From Macrotis lagotis (lineage: Eukaryota > Chordata > Mammalia > Peramelemorphia > Peramelidae), in the NCBI RefSeq assembly GCF_037893015.1, contig NC_133660.1, positions 279,517,567 to 279,581,566 on the forward strand: 64,000 nt of DNA, written 5' to 3'. Both the position numbers and the translations under genes were made by a program. Positions within the stretch are counted from its first letter, which is position 1; every line of letters begins with the position of its first letter. Under the pieces are notes generated by a model that was not told the origin of the DNA, searched no databases, and saw nothing but the letters and a program-made list of their open reading frames with translations. Below are positions 1 through 11,037 of this stretch, one piece after another.

Positions 1-799
1 GACATCTGCCTTTATGAATCTAGACTTCCAGAAGAGGGATGATTGACTCAGAGGCCAGGATTGGGGGAGCAGGACTGCCAAAATTGGAGTATTAGCTCCA
101 TGGAAGGTTGGGCTTCCTATCAAGCCAAGAGGGACAGAGGGAACCAGGCTCCCTAGTGGTCTTCCATCAAAGGCTGACTGATTTCTGCCTAGGAGATACA
201 GTTTCTGACCAGATATGGTTGGACCAGATATGATCTTGAGAGATCCATTCCATCTGAGATACTGAGGTTCAAAAACTGACAACTGGGTTGGGTCTGGAGA
301 ATGTAAAGGGCTCCCATTGGGTCAGCTGGTAACTCTCTCTAGATGCCATTCCAAAACCTAATTTTTCTAGTTGAAACCAATGATTTTAAAACCATGAAAT
401 GGGGCTTGAGAAAGAAATATCCTGCTAATCTTTCAGCCAGAATGCTAGATGTGGGAAGAAAAATAAGATTGAATAGTTCCTTGTCATGCCCCAGTCACTT
501 GAAATCTTGAATTCACTTGAGGGATACTTCTGAGAGACTAGAACTGGGTGACCCTTAAGGTCCATCCTTTCCTATATCTCTGCCTTGGAGAGAACAGCCC
601 TGAGAAGGGTCACAGGGAATGGAGACACTGAGAAGATCCTATGAAACTGTTCAGAAAGAGAATGATCTGTCCGGGGGTCTCAGATTTCCCAGTCCTGGAG
701 GTCAGAAAGCAAAGGCTCAGGGATGGTGGGGAGCAACAGAGAGTGGGACTCCCATGTCCATTCCAGTTCAGCCTCAGACAATGGGAGAGTTTGAAGCTG

Positions 800-1380
800 T
801 CTTCGGTTGCTATCTGGTTTTCCATTTTGGAAATGATTGACTAATAGCATAACCAGCAGCTCCATTTCATTGTTGTTTGCATTTGACCAAGAATTGTCGA
901 GTGTCTCCTGGATGTTTTATTACGGTTGAAAGAGTTCACCGGGAGCTGGGAGCCATCACCTGCAGTTCACTGACCCCTGAGCCAGAGGAGTCAGAGTGAG
1001 CCCTGAGCTGTGGGGCCCTGGTGGCCCCGAGTTCTGAACGCCAGGTTATTGAGCCTGGCACCTTGCTATAAACATTGTCTGGGGGGGCAGGGAGGGGGGA
1101 CTCTCACAGAGAAGGGAAGGGTTTGGACTCTTGGGCAGGATCATGAGGATTAAGGGTTTTCCTCTGAGGCCACCAGATTCTTCCAGATAACCCCAGATTA
1201 ACTGGAAATGTAACTGAATCACAGGCATCAAACATGTATCTCAAAAATAAATCCTTTTCGAGGGCTATAACAGTATTGTTTAAAAACCTAATCAGCTTAG
1301 AAAAAGAAGTCTTGAATTCAAATTCTGGCTTGCCTCCTCCCCTCCTGGTTAGGTAAATGTGTGTAAGTCCCTTTCTCTTT
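800..1380 (+). repeat. Direct duplication, left copy (partner about 5630-6190)
   Basis: This block aligns collinearly with about 5630-6190. Shared landmarks in the same order include tttgaccaagaattgtc, ccctgagctgtgggg, taaacattgtctg, gtttggactcttg and aaggttttcct, with divergence and small indels between them. Its 3' end includes a MIR-like fragment present in both copies. It is either a local segmental duplication or two copies of an interspersed repeat I do not recognise. Confidence 0.7.
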
Positions 1381-1401
1381 CTGGTTTCCTGTACATACGT
1401 C

Positions 1402-1446
1402 TGTGTATGTGTATGTGTGTATGTGTGTGTATGTGTGTGTGTGTGT
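1402..1446. repeat. (TG)n/(TATG)n microsatellite
   Basis: This is an interrupted alternation of TG and TATG units in FGF19 intron 2. Confidence 0.9.
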
Positions 1447-2443
1447 CCTCAATATCCCCAACAATCAGCACAGAGTTCAGCACCTAATAAGCAAAAATTT
1501 GGTACTTACTGGGGTCTTTCCTTGTTTTCTCTGCTCTGACTTTGGAGGATCCTCCATTCGTTTCTTCCTCAGAGTCTCTGAGCCAGAAGGTACCCCAGAG
1601 GCCACCTTAGCTCACTCACCTGGACCTAGATGGGAATCCCCCCGGGGAGGCTGATGTTCACCAATCAGCAGAGAAGAGACACTTTCCTGGGGCAGCCCAA
1701 ACCCCAGTACTACCTTTCAGCAGGCTTATTCTAGCCTAGATAAAGTTTGTCACTTGTTCCCACTGCTCTTGTTTGGAGTTAAGTTAACTCTGATCAAGCA
1801 CCCTCACATAATCAAAAGTGACCACCGGTTCTCCCTGAGTCAGACATTCAGACCATTCTCTTCTTGGGGTTCCTTCATCCTCATTTCAAGGAATAGAGGA
1901 AGGGAGGGAAACAGCAGAGGAAAGATGGATGAATTTAAGGACCAGACACTAGGCATTAACAGATGTTGTCTCCATCTTCACAACCATCCTGGGAGGTAGT
2001 TGTTATTATGATTCTCATTCTGCAACTGAAGAAACTGAGGCAGACAGCATTAAGTACTCATCCAGAGCCACATAGTAAGTATCTGAGGCAGGATCAGAAC
2101 TCAGGTCTTTTTTGATTCCTTGTGCTATACCTAGTGGGAACAACTGCTCCTTCCCCCGCACCTTCCAGTAAGAGGCAGAAGTAAGATTTGAACCTAGATC
2201 CTCTGACACTGACAAGTCTGTATGACCCTGGGCAAATACCTTCCCTTCTCTGGATTCAGTTTCTTCACTTGTTAAATGAGGATAATCGGACCTGAAGTAC
2301 CTACCTCCAGTGGGTTAGTAGGAATCTCCAGTTAGCTACTGAAGATGGTGATGTCCTCCCTGCCCTTGCTTCCCTGGCCTTCTCCACTGTTTCCCAGCAT
2401 AATGGAGGGGATTCTAATCGATCTGTGCCTCTGTCTAGGTGAG

Positions 2444-2762
2444 GTTCTCCACTGAAGACTGCACCTTTGAGGAGCAGATCCGCCCCGATGGCTACAATGT
2501 GTACCTGTCCCAGAAGTACGGCCTCCCCATCTCCCTCTGCAGTGAAAGGCAGAGACAGCAGTTCCAAGGCAAGGACTTCCTGCCTCTGTCTCACTTTTTG
2601 CCCATGATCAGCTATATTCCTCTGGAGACTGAGGTGTCTGGGGGCCACAGAGATGCCTTTGACTCTGAGATGTTTTCCTTGCCACTAGAAACTGACAGCA
2701 TGGACCCCTTTGGCCTCGCCTCCAGGTTATCCCCTGTAAAGAGCCCCAGCTTCCAGAAATGA
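2444..2762 (+). CDS. FGF19: FGF19 last coding exon (C-terminal half of fibroblast growth factor 19); gene is partial in this window
   Basis: FGF19 is an endocrine FGF released by ileum in response to bile acids; it represses hepatic bile-acid synthesis through FGFR4 with beta-Klotho. The exon translates to about 106 residues that align along their whole length with the human C-terminal half. Shared blocks include FEEQIRPDGYNVY in the last beta-trefoil strands, FLPLSHFLPM, and the tail PLETDSMDPFGL ending SPSFQK. The Asp-Pro and Ser-Pro-Ser elements of that tail are the part known to bind beta-Klotho, so the hormone function looks intact. The linker before the tail is about three residues longer than in human. 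The stop is TGA at 2760-2762. Two AGs (2437-2438 and 2442-2443) could be the acceptor. The second leaves one G to complete a split Gln codon, the phase usual for this FGF intron; the first would need phase 0. Exons 1 and 2 lie left of the window. Identification is very secure; the exact 5' edge is less so. Confidence 0.95.
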
Positions 2763-3579
2763 TGGAGGCTCCAGCCAGAATTTGGGGCCCAAGTCTAGTA
2801 TCCTTTTCCCTTGGAGCAGGGGTTGCCTCAAGGGTCTCTTGAAGGATGAAGACGTCCCAGGAAGGAGCGACAGTCATAATTTTGTAAATACATAAAATAT
2901 CCCGAGACGATCCATGTGTAAGATATTGAGCATCAGTAAGCCCCTTGCCCAAGGGGTCTCTCATTTGGGCAGGATCACCTTCCATGGGTTGCAGGAGTCT
3001 GCTGAATCAGTGACTATGAAAGCTGGAAGAGTGGGCTTGGCCAACCTCAGATTCATGTTGGAATGAAGCCAAGGGCTAGGGCTGCTAGGAGAACCAACCA
3101 GGAATCCTTATTGGGGGGGAGGGGGACCCAGGGTTTGATCGCATGGGGCCCTGGGAACTGGAAGAGGCCCCACCCCCACTCCTCAGGCCTAAATGGGCAG
3201 AATTAGACCAAGACCAGGGTGAATGACCTCTTTCTCCTGCCTACTAAGCATCAGATTGTCCCTGGGAGATAAGGCTGTTAACCCCTCCCTGCCCCCAACT
3301 CCCTCTTTCAACCTGGTTTACCTTACCGATAGGAAAAATGAAAAGATCTTGTCACCCCCAGTTTGATGACTGCCTGTCTTTTCAACGTAAACACAGCTTG
3401 AAACAGAAAAGAGATAGGAGACAGCTTGGGAGCAACTTGCTGAGCCAAGTCACCTGGGGTGACTCTCAGACATGTCTTTAGAGGGAATTCCCAGGGAATA
3501 GCAAACAGCAGGCATCGAACCCCAGCAGCCTCTCCCCTCCCATAGCAGTGGGCTTAGAGCTTGGTGATGGCTGAATGTT

Positions 3580-4037
3580 TCCCTCATCTTCCTCCTTTGC
3601 TTCCTCCTCCCCTTCTGCTGATCCTCTTCCTCCTCCTCTTCATCATTTTCCTCCTCTTCATCCTCCTTCTCCTCCCTTTTCCTCTTCTTCCTTTTCATCT
3701 TTTTCCTCCTCCTCTTTTTCCTCTTCCTCCTCTCCCTCCTCCTGTCCCTCTTCCTCCTCTTCCACTTCCTCCTCTTCTTCCTCTTCCTCTTTTTCCTCTT
3801 CCTCCTCCTAATCACCCTCCTCCACTTCCTCTTTTCCCCCTTTTCTACTTCATCTTCTTCCTTTCCTTTTTCTTCTTCCTCTGTCTCCTCCTCCTCCTCC
3901 TCACCTTATTCCTTCTCATTCTGCCTTTTCCCCTCATCCTCTTCCTTCTCGCCTTCCTTTCTCCTCTTCTTTCTCTCCCTCCTCCTCATCTCCTATGCCC
4001 CTTCATCCTCTTCCTCTTTCTCCACCTTTTCCCCTGC
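3580..4037 (+). repeat. Polypyrimidine (C/T) tract in the FGF19 3' UTR
   Basis: About 460 bases are almost all C and T, built from degenerate TCC, TTC and CTCTTCC words. In FGF19 mRNA this would be a long pyrimidine-rich stretch. Open frames across it on both strands are low-complexity artefacts. Confidence 0.9.
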
Positions 4038-4312
4038 CAGGGATGGAGGAGGGACAGGAGCTGTGAAGAATCCAAGGCTAGTTTGGGGAGGCCTTCCCTG
4101 CTACCCTACCCACCCTCCCTAGAGTAGAATTGACTCTCATTCCTTCTAATTGGGTCCTCATGGGAAATCTCACCCCCTCCTCTGCCCAGCACTTAGCTGT
4201 GCCATGTGATATTTATAAATAATTTATTGTCCCAGGTTCAACCCTTTATTTTCTTACTTTATTTATGCCCTCTGTCATATTTATACACTGATGGGAGTTT
4301 TGGTTTTTTTAC

Positions 4313-4318
4313 ATTAAA
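4313..4318 (+). other. FGF19: FGF19 poly(A) signal (ATTAAA)
   Basis: The common variant hexamer attaaa sits about 1.55 kb after the stop. A GT-rich element (cttgtgtcatttctt, from about 4340) follows about 22-36 bases downstream, and AU-rich 3' UTR sequence precedes it. Cleavage would fall near 4330-4342. Confidence 0.7.
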
Positions 4319-5224
4319 GTAGCATTGGTTTATATCAAAGCTTGTGTCATTTCTTAAAGAGATTTCTGGGGAATGGGAGCCGTAACTGCATCCAGTTAGA
4401 GAGGCCAAGAGGCATGGACTCCTCCCAGAATGTTCTAGGTAGAGATCTAAGACCAATCAATCCACACACATGTATTAAATACTTACTGTTTGCTATGTTC
4501 AAGGTCCTTTGTGGGGGTAGATGAAAGGAGAAGAAGGTTCTCTTCAGGTAATATTCCCACTGATCACCTTGGGGGGTCCTCCCAGCTCCCAGCCTCATGT
4601 CCCTGCACCAGGACTTTATTGGAAATCTTCTCTCTGGAGATGAACAAGGAAAAGGGAGTGAGGGTCAAAGCTCCAGATAGGGGCATGTGTCCAGACCTCC
4701 AAGCCCCTTTCCTGTCTCCAACTTGTTCATGAATCCCTGAACATGGAAACTCTTGGGCTTCCTCTGCAGAGTCAAAGGAAAGAAAACCCTAGGGATTCTA
4801 GGTTTCTGAGATGGGTCACATCAGGAGCTCTGAGGTCTCAGCTGAATCTCTTCATTGTCCCAAGTCTCTCTGTTTCCTCATCTGGATATTGGAATCATAA
4901 TCCATACTGCCTATCCCCTAGGGATACTGTGGCAAAGGATGTGATGAAGTGATGAAAAATACTTAATATAGAAAAGCTTTGTATAAACAGGAGCACATGG
5001 TTGCATGGGGCCCTGGGAACTGGGAGTCTAGCACTCTTTGAACCTCAGTAAATAGTTCTCAGCCTCCACTCAGGTTTACATGTGGCCACTACCTCCTTCC
5101 AAATCATCATCCTGGATGACTACCTCAGACACCAGACTTCAGGTAGAACCTGCCCAGGTGAGGTGAACACAGCAGCAGGGGAGCCTTGGAAGAAATGCTT
5201 TAGTAGATCTTCCTTACTCCTGGT

Positions 5225-5560
5225 GTGTCCATTGCTTTCCCCACTAGACTGCATCTCTCTTTCTTTTCTTCCCTCCCTTTCCCTTTTCCATCCCCTTTAT
5301 CCCCACCTCCCTGTCTTCTCTCTCTTTTCCCCTCTCCCTCTCCCTTTGTCTCCTTCTTCTCTCCTCTCTTTCACTTTCTCCATCTGTCTCAACATCCCCT
5401 TCTCCCTCCCTGATCTACCCCACTCTCTCTCCTCCCCCTCCTCCTTGTTCTTCTTGTTTTGGTTCTCTTCGTTCTCCTTCTACCACTACTTCTCTGTTTC
5501 TCTATCTCTGGTTCTCTCTGACCCTGACTGACAGACTCTGTCTGTCTGTCTGTTTCTCTC
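5225..5560. repeat. Pyrimidine-rich low-complexity tract with (TCTG)n at its end
   Basis: About 335 bases are mostly C/T and end in a short tctgtctgtctgtctg run. It is similar in composition to the FGF19 3' UTR tract and has no coding potential. Confidence 0.8.
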
Positions 5561-5629
5561 TCCCTTCCAGCTCAGAGATTACAGAATTGTTTCAGTTATT
5601 TCAATGTTAGTTTGACCCTCTACTATGGT

Positions 5630-6190
5630 ATCCATCTGACTTTCCATATGAAGAACCAATAGTCTCTATCTTATGGGGCTGAAAGTTATCAAAACAACCT
5701 TACTATTATTTGTATTGGACCAAGAACTGTCAGTATCTCCCAGAAGTTTCATCACAGGTAGAAAAAATTCCCTGGAGCCAGAACTTGCAGTTCATTGACC
5801 TCTGATTTTGAGGCAGAAAGAGCCCTGAGCTGTGGGACCTTGATGTTACAGAGACTTTACTTAATTGTAAACATTGTCTGAGGGGGGTGGATGGATGGAT
5901 GGATGGATGGATGGATGGATGGATGGATGGATGGATGGATGGATGGATTCTCAGAGAGGCTTAAAGTGTTTGGACTCTTGAATGGAAACATGTGAACTTA
6001 AGGTTTTCCTTTGGGACCACAGACAACACCAGACTGGAATTGATTTATTGGAAGTGTCAGTGGATTGTAGACACCAGTCGTCTACTTTTAAAATATCTCA
6101 ACTATAATTTTAAGTTTCAGAAATATGGACTTAGGAGATGTGAGTTCATATTCTGGCTAGCAGCTTACTGGTTAAATAACCTTCTTTCTC
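5630..6190 (+). repeat. Direct duplication, right copy (partner about 800-1380)
   Basis: This is the collinear counterpart of about 800-1380, lying about 1.3 kb beyond the FGF19 poly(A) signal. A (GGAT)n microsatellite at 5888-5948 occupies the place where the left copy has a G-rich stretch. The two copies are old, judging from the many differences. Confidence 0.7.
5888..5948. repeat. (GGAT)n microsatellite
   Basis: About 15 perfect tetranucleotide units, lying inside the right copy of the duplicated block and absent from the left copy. Confidence 0.95.
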
Positions 6191-6307
6191 TCCTCTGAAA
6201 GAGAAGATTGAATTTGATGGATTTTCCATCCCATCCAGCTCTGGCATTTGATGGCCCTCCACTACCATTGTTACTGCCATCTATTACAGTTTAGAATGTC
6301 TAGTTTT

Positions 6308-6454
6308 GGGGTGGCTAGGTGGCACAGTGGATAGAGCACCGGCCCTGGAGTCAGGAGTACCTGAGTTCAAATCCGGCCTCAGATACTTAATAATGACCTA
6401 GCTGTGTGGCCTTGGGCAAGCCACTTAACCCCATTTGCCTTGCAAAAAAAAAAA
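6308..6454 (+). mobile_element. Marsupial tRNA-derived SINE (WALLSI/WSINE-like), full length
   Basis: The element starts ggggtggctaggtggcacag and has A- and B-box-like blocks of a tRNA-derived head (gtggatagagcaccggccc, gttcaaatccggcctc). It continues through tgtggccttgggcaagccac and ends ccatttgccttgcaaaaaaa. The long A-tail and good preservation suggest a fairly young insertion. The Repbase name is from memory and may be wrong; the SINE call is secure. Confidence 0.9.
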
Positions 6455-6477
6455 CCCTAAAAACAAAGTTTGCCTAG

Positions 6478-6870
6478 CTTTCTCAGAGGTGGAAGGAACC
6501 TTAGAGATCATCCAAGTTGTGTCTCAGTGAAAATTCCCTCTTTATTGTAGTCAGAAAGTGGCCATTTGGCTTTGGCTGGAAGAATCGCACCCCCGCAACT
6601 CCCGGAGCCACCCATACCTCTTTAGGGTGGCTCCAACCAGCAAATCGTTATTGACTGACTGACTGACTCCAACCTCATTTGAATCCTTCACAGCTTCCTT
6701 TCATCTCTCCTAGCCTTGTCTTCTGGGGCCAACTGGAGCTAGTCCAATCCCTCTTCTAAATCACAGCCTTTTTAATGGAAGAAAACTGTTAGCTCCTGTC
6801 CAGTGTTTCTCCTCAAAGCTCAGTGTTCTCCAGGTTAAGCATGTATACTTTTTCAATCTCTCCTCATACT
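6478..6870 (-). mobile_element. CR1/L3-like LINE relic, reverse orientation
   Basis: The sequence ggaaggaaccttagagatcatcc at one end and the later ctggagctagtccaatccctc and ctccaggttaagcatgtatac resemble the antisense of amniote CR1/L3 3' regions. It is strongly diverged and the boundaries are approximate. Confidence 0.45.
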
Positions 6871-6889
6871 ATGAGAATAGATTTTTTTA

Positions 6890-7040
6890 AAAGACCTGGG
6901 TTCAAATTCAGTCAATAATGCTGTTTGACCCTATGTAAGTCATTTAACTTCTGTCTGCTTCACTTTCTTCATTTGTTAGATGGAGATGAGAGTAACTATA
7001 GAGCCTGCCTCATTTAGTTTGAGAGCAGTGCTAAATTATT
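6890..7040 (+). mobile_element. MIR/CORE-SINE relic
   Basis: The order of words is typical of MIR: acctgggttcaaattcag, tgaccctatgtaagtcattt, cttcatttgttagatgg. Confidence 0.65.
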
Positions 7041-7489
7041 AGCAACCCTCCCCACAAAATGAAACAGAAATAAATTATTCCCTGTCCTCACAAATTTCCA
7101 TGAAGGAAACTGTCAACAGGATTAGGAAGAAAATAAAGATATGACTCAGCCCCAAATCCCTAAGTTTGTCCTTAGCCTCTGCCCATCATCTCTACATTAA
7201 CTTAGCCAAGTACTGGTCTTTATCTTCAGTTACTGACCTTGATTCCCTCAGGACTGAGAAGGGTCTTGTTCATGGAATGGTGGAGAAGGCCAAGCAAATC
7301 TCTTCATTGGGAGGTAATTGTACTACTCAGTGATCATTTCTACCTTCAGTGTTCATGGCAAGAAGACATCACAACTCATGAAAAAGCTGGTGCCTTCAGA
7401 AGCTCTTTCCACTCTCACCCCACCTCTAGTCATTCCTTTCCCACCTTGTAAGTAGCCACCACATTTGGGGTCTGTCCCTCTCTTTGAAT

Positions 7490-7740
7490 AATTCCTCTCA
7501 GAACTCCCATTTAAAGAATGATCTCCAGATCAATTCATATATTCATCTCTCTCCAGGCCTCAATTCTGACTCATCTCAATAGGACTTTGTCTACCATGCC
7601 CCTTTAATGGATATATTCATCTCCTCTTCCCCCTCTTTAGTGCCCTTTTACCCTATTAGAATGTAAGCATCTTCAGGGCAGGAATTTTGTTTTGGTTTGG
7701 ATCAGTGTTTCCATTACTAGCACATAGTAAAGTGTTTCCT
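7490..7740 (+). mobile_element. L2 LINE 3'-end relic
   Basis: The L2 tail signature ttagaatgtaagcatcttcagggcagg is followed by ttactagcacatagtaaag. A second tail of the same kind follows at about 7800-7900 (agactgtgagttccttgagg). Confidence 0.65.
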
Positions 7741-7889
7741 AATGACCCATTTTCTACTTAGGTGACTTTTTTTCTATTTGACCCATCTCTCTCCTGTTCC
7801 TCTATCTTGTTCATACCTAGTTGTTCGTGTTAAGTCCCCCATTAGACTGTGAGTTCCTTGAGGTCAGGGGCTGTCTCTCAGCTTGCTTT

Positions 7890-8010
7890 GTATTCTTCAC
7901 ATTATTTTATCGATTCTCATAACTCTGTGAGGAAGATGCCATCATCATTCTCATTTTTACAGTTGAAGAAATTGAGACTGAGAAAGATTATGTTATTTGC
8001 CCAGGGCTCC
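7890..8010 (-). mobile_element. MIR/CORE-SINE relic, reverse
   Basis: The words cattctcatttttacagttg, gaagaaattgagactgag and tatttgcccagggctc are the reverse complement of the MIR core. Confidence 0.6.
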
Positions 8011-8204
8011 CTACTGAAGCAGTAATCTAATTGGTTTCTTTCTGACAAGAAGTCCAACACTCCACCTACTAAAGATAGAAGAAATAGCCCCTGTCTCCAA
8101 GGAACTGATACTTTACAGGAAAAATATAATAAGATCACAGATTAAGTAAAGACAATATAATAAAATCACAGATTAAGTAAAGACGGGGTCAACTGAAGAG
8201 AGTG

Positions 8205-8361
8205 AGAGAGATAGAAAAAAGGAAGCAAAGAAGGAAGGAGAAATAGAAAAAAGGAAGGGAGGGAGGGAGGGAGGGAGGGAGGAAGGGAGGGAGGGAGGGA
8301 GGAAGAAAGGAAGGAAGGAAGCAAGAGAAGTAGGGAGGAAGAAAGGAAGGAAGAAAAAGAG
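8205..8361. repeat. Purine-rich (GGGA/GGAA)n microsatellite
   Basis: A block of ggga and ggaa tetranucleotides with few pyrimidines. Open frames on the reverse strand are serine- and proline-rich artefacts. Confidence 0.9.
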
Positions 8362-8762
8362 AGAAACAGAACTAACAAAGTGGGGGGGGAGTATGGGGAG
8401 AGATATTTGATCTAAGCTCTGAAGGTTTTTAAGTGGTAGAGGTGAGGAGTGAGCACATTCCAATCATGGGGGATAGCATATGCAAAGATGAGAAATGAAA
8501 TGCTAAGTTCACAAAACAGCAAAAAAAAAAAGTCCAATTTGCCTGAAATTTAGAATCTGTGCAGAGGAATAATGTGAAAGAAGCCTGGAAATATGGTGGG
8601 AGAAAAGCTTTGAGAGACTATATCTGCCAAACTGAAGCTTTTGCATTTTATCCTAGAGGTACTAGGGAGCCACCAAATATTATATGTGTATTAGAAGAGC
8701 AGCAGCCTAGCTCATTTGGGGAACAGGGAAAGCTGCAACCTTTATCTTGCATGTCTGTATGA

Positions 8763-8793
<31 letters not shown>

Positions 8794-8802
8794 TGTGTGC
8801 GT
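8763..8802. repeat. (GT)n microsatellite
   Basis: About 20 GT units with a single A interruption. Confidence 0.95.
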
Positions 8803-9345
8803 GCAAATATTACAATCAGACCCCAAATGGTGACTCCAAGGTCAGCCTGGAAAGGATCTTTTCAAGCAACTGAGAATCCACATCATTCGTGGTCCAAATA
8901 TACTGAATCTACAATATAAAGGTCTGAAAAGGACAAGTTCCTGCAAAGCCATAAAGTCAGGACCCTTCTTTCCTTGGCCATCTGAATCATGTTGAGGCTG
9001 AACAGCATGTCCCCGAGGCAGTACCAGGTGGAGATGGATGGGCCGCTGAGCCTTAAGATCTGCCAGACCAAGGCTCCAGAAGTCTGTGATGCAATCATCA
9101 ACAAGTATTCAATGAATTCCAGCTATGTGCAAGGGCAGGAAGCTGGTTGGATCCAAGGTTGAGCAGGAGGAGAAAGGCCCTCAGCAGGTGTCTTTGACAT
9201 GGGCAGTAAAGAGCTTGTGGGATTGTGAGAGCTATGCAGGGGTCTGTGAAGATTAGTATGAGAGGAGAGGGCACTCAGAAAGGATTGGTGGGAGGGCAAC
9301 TCCTAGCCTAGTATAGACTCTCGGGGTCTGTTGAATGAATGAATA

Positions 9346-9513
9346 ATGGAAGGAAGAGGAGGAAAAAAGGAAGGAAGAAGGGAAGGGAGGAGAGAAAAAG
9401 AGGAAAGGAAGAAAGGAAGGAGAGAAAATAGGAGAAGAAAGGGAAGGAGAGGAGAGAAGGAAGGAAGAAGGAAGGGAGGGAAGGAAAGAGGAAGGAAGAG
9501 AGGAAAGAAGGAA
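9346..9513. repeat. Purine-rich (GGAA/GAAA)n tract
   Basis: About 170 bases of almost pure A/G, built from ggaa, gaaa and ggag words. Confidence 0.9.
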
Positions 9514-11037
9514 TTTGTAAAGGTAATTTATTTCAAATTGAGTTTTGGATGGTCCTGAATGCCAAGCTAAAGAGTCTGGACTATTTCCTGTAGGAATTAG
9601 GTAGCCATTGAATGTTTCTGAGCAAGGGAAAGAAGAAATGAATGAAAATGCATTTACATGTGTAAAATCCATGCTAAGTGCTGTGGAGTCTGACAGTGGC
9701 TGCCCTCAAGGGGCTCCATTCTGAGGAGACAACGTATTCAGAAGGCTTCAGCTGCAAGCCAGAAGGAAAACTTTCATGGTCCTTTGCACCAGCCACATAG
9801 GAGGCCCCTCCTCTTCTTTCATAACATTTCCATTAATGGAAGCCTCTGATTTCTATGGCTAAGCTGTTGGATATGGCCAAGATCTGGGATAACAAGACCT
9901 CTCTTTCCCAGATCTCCAGAGGTTGTGGTTGCAGCTTCAGGGGGCAGAGTCCACTTCCCTGGAGGATGCCCAAGAGAACTGGGAGGTAAGTCAAGCTTGG
10001 TTAGTCCCAAGGCTTTGGGACTCATGGGCCTGGGCTATCGCCATCAGGGTCTGAGGGGAGATGGTTTGATCTGCCTAGCACCTGCTGCCTCCTGTGTCTT
10101 CCTTGTTCCTTCAGTCAGATTGACTTGCCCACCCCGAGCATGGCAGTCGGTTGGCACTTGATGGTTATGGTAGTTGGATGCAGGGCAGGGAACCTGGGGG
10201 TGCTACCACTCCCAAGGATCTTGCACTCACTTGTCTACCATATGTTGCCATTGATACTTGAGAAAAGGGGGTTCCTTCTCCCCTCAATGAAGCAGGAAGG
10301 GATCCAAGAAAAGGCTGAAAGGAGGAGATGGGGCAAGAAATTAAAAGGAAGAATTGACAAGTGACTTGATGAGGGGAAGTCAAAGATGGCCAAGATTTCA
10401 AGTCAGGGAGATTTGGAGATGGAAGGTATCATCAAAAGAAACCTTGATACCCACAAGAATAGCAATTGTGAAGGAACAATGTGCTGCCCTAGTGCTGGCT
10501 GCCAATATGCACAGACCTGCCATGCCTGCCCAGCCCTGACTACCTTCTATTTGGAGTGGAGAGCCAAGATAAGCCCCAGTCCTGCTCTCATGGAGTTTAT
10601 AGCCTAATGAGGAAAAAAGATCTCGAGTTCAAGAGTGAACTGAACTTCTCCTATGAGTATATTGTATGAGAGTGACTCCAAGGGGAGGCTGACAGGCTTC
10701 CCGGAGGAGGTGGCTTTACCTGCTAGGGAGGCCTAGAAATAACAAGAGCAGAGGGAGATGGGAAAACAGAGGTCATGGGTAGATGAAAGTTGTTCACATG
10801 GTGCAACTGGAGAAGGGATGCTTGGGAGCCAGATGGACAGTCCACCCTGATGTGGAACATGGCATGGGTATTGAAAGACATGAAAAGGGTGGAGGAGAAG
10901 CCATAGAAAGAAGGGGAAATCAGTGGGCTTCTCATTTGTAGGTTGTAGCTTTGGGACAGGTTTTGAGAAAGATTCTTTATAAGAATCTAGACCTATAGAA
11001 ATGAAAAAGAAAACACCCACTAAGATCCCTCCATTTC

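Larger units (their letters stand above)
1..2443 (+). other. FGF19: FGF19 intron 2, 3' part
   Basis: No coding exon is recognisable; in particular I do not find the 104-bp second exon, so it is presumably further left. The interval holds MIR-type relics (about 1945-2120 reverse, 2205-2292 forward, and a fragment near 1300-1390), a TG/TATG microsatellite at 1402-1446, and one copy of a duplicated block (about 800-1380). The pyrimidine-rich end ctgtgcctctgtctag is the expected acceptor context. Confidence 0.8.
2763..4340 (+). other. FGF19: FGF19 3' UTR
   Basis: The 3' UTR is inferred from the stop codon to the first well-placed poly(A) signal. Its last 150 bases are AU-rich, with several ATTTAT/TTTATT words (for example atttataaataatttattg near 4210), as expected of an unstable growth-factor mRNA. 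Bases 3580-4037 are an almost pure C/T tract. The end is estimated from ATTAAA at 4313-4318 followed by a GT-rich stretch; it is not observed directly. Confidence 0.75.

Noticed and set aside
1-2438. FGF19 exon 2 within the window
   Set aside because: I looked for the conserved segment around YLCMGADGKMQG in all forward frames and found nothing similar; exon 2 must lie further left.
3561-4127. 188-codon leucine/proline-rich frame
   Set aside because: Translation of the FGF19 3' UTR pyrimidine tract.
3142-5024. A shared 21-base word (gcatggggccctgggaactgg) near 3143 and 5004, possibly a second duplication
   Set aside because: Flanks do not align and the offset differs from that of the 800/5630 pair; the word resembles part of a SINE head.
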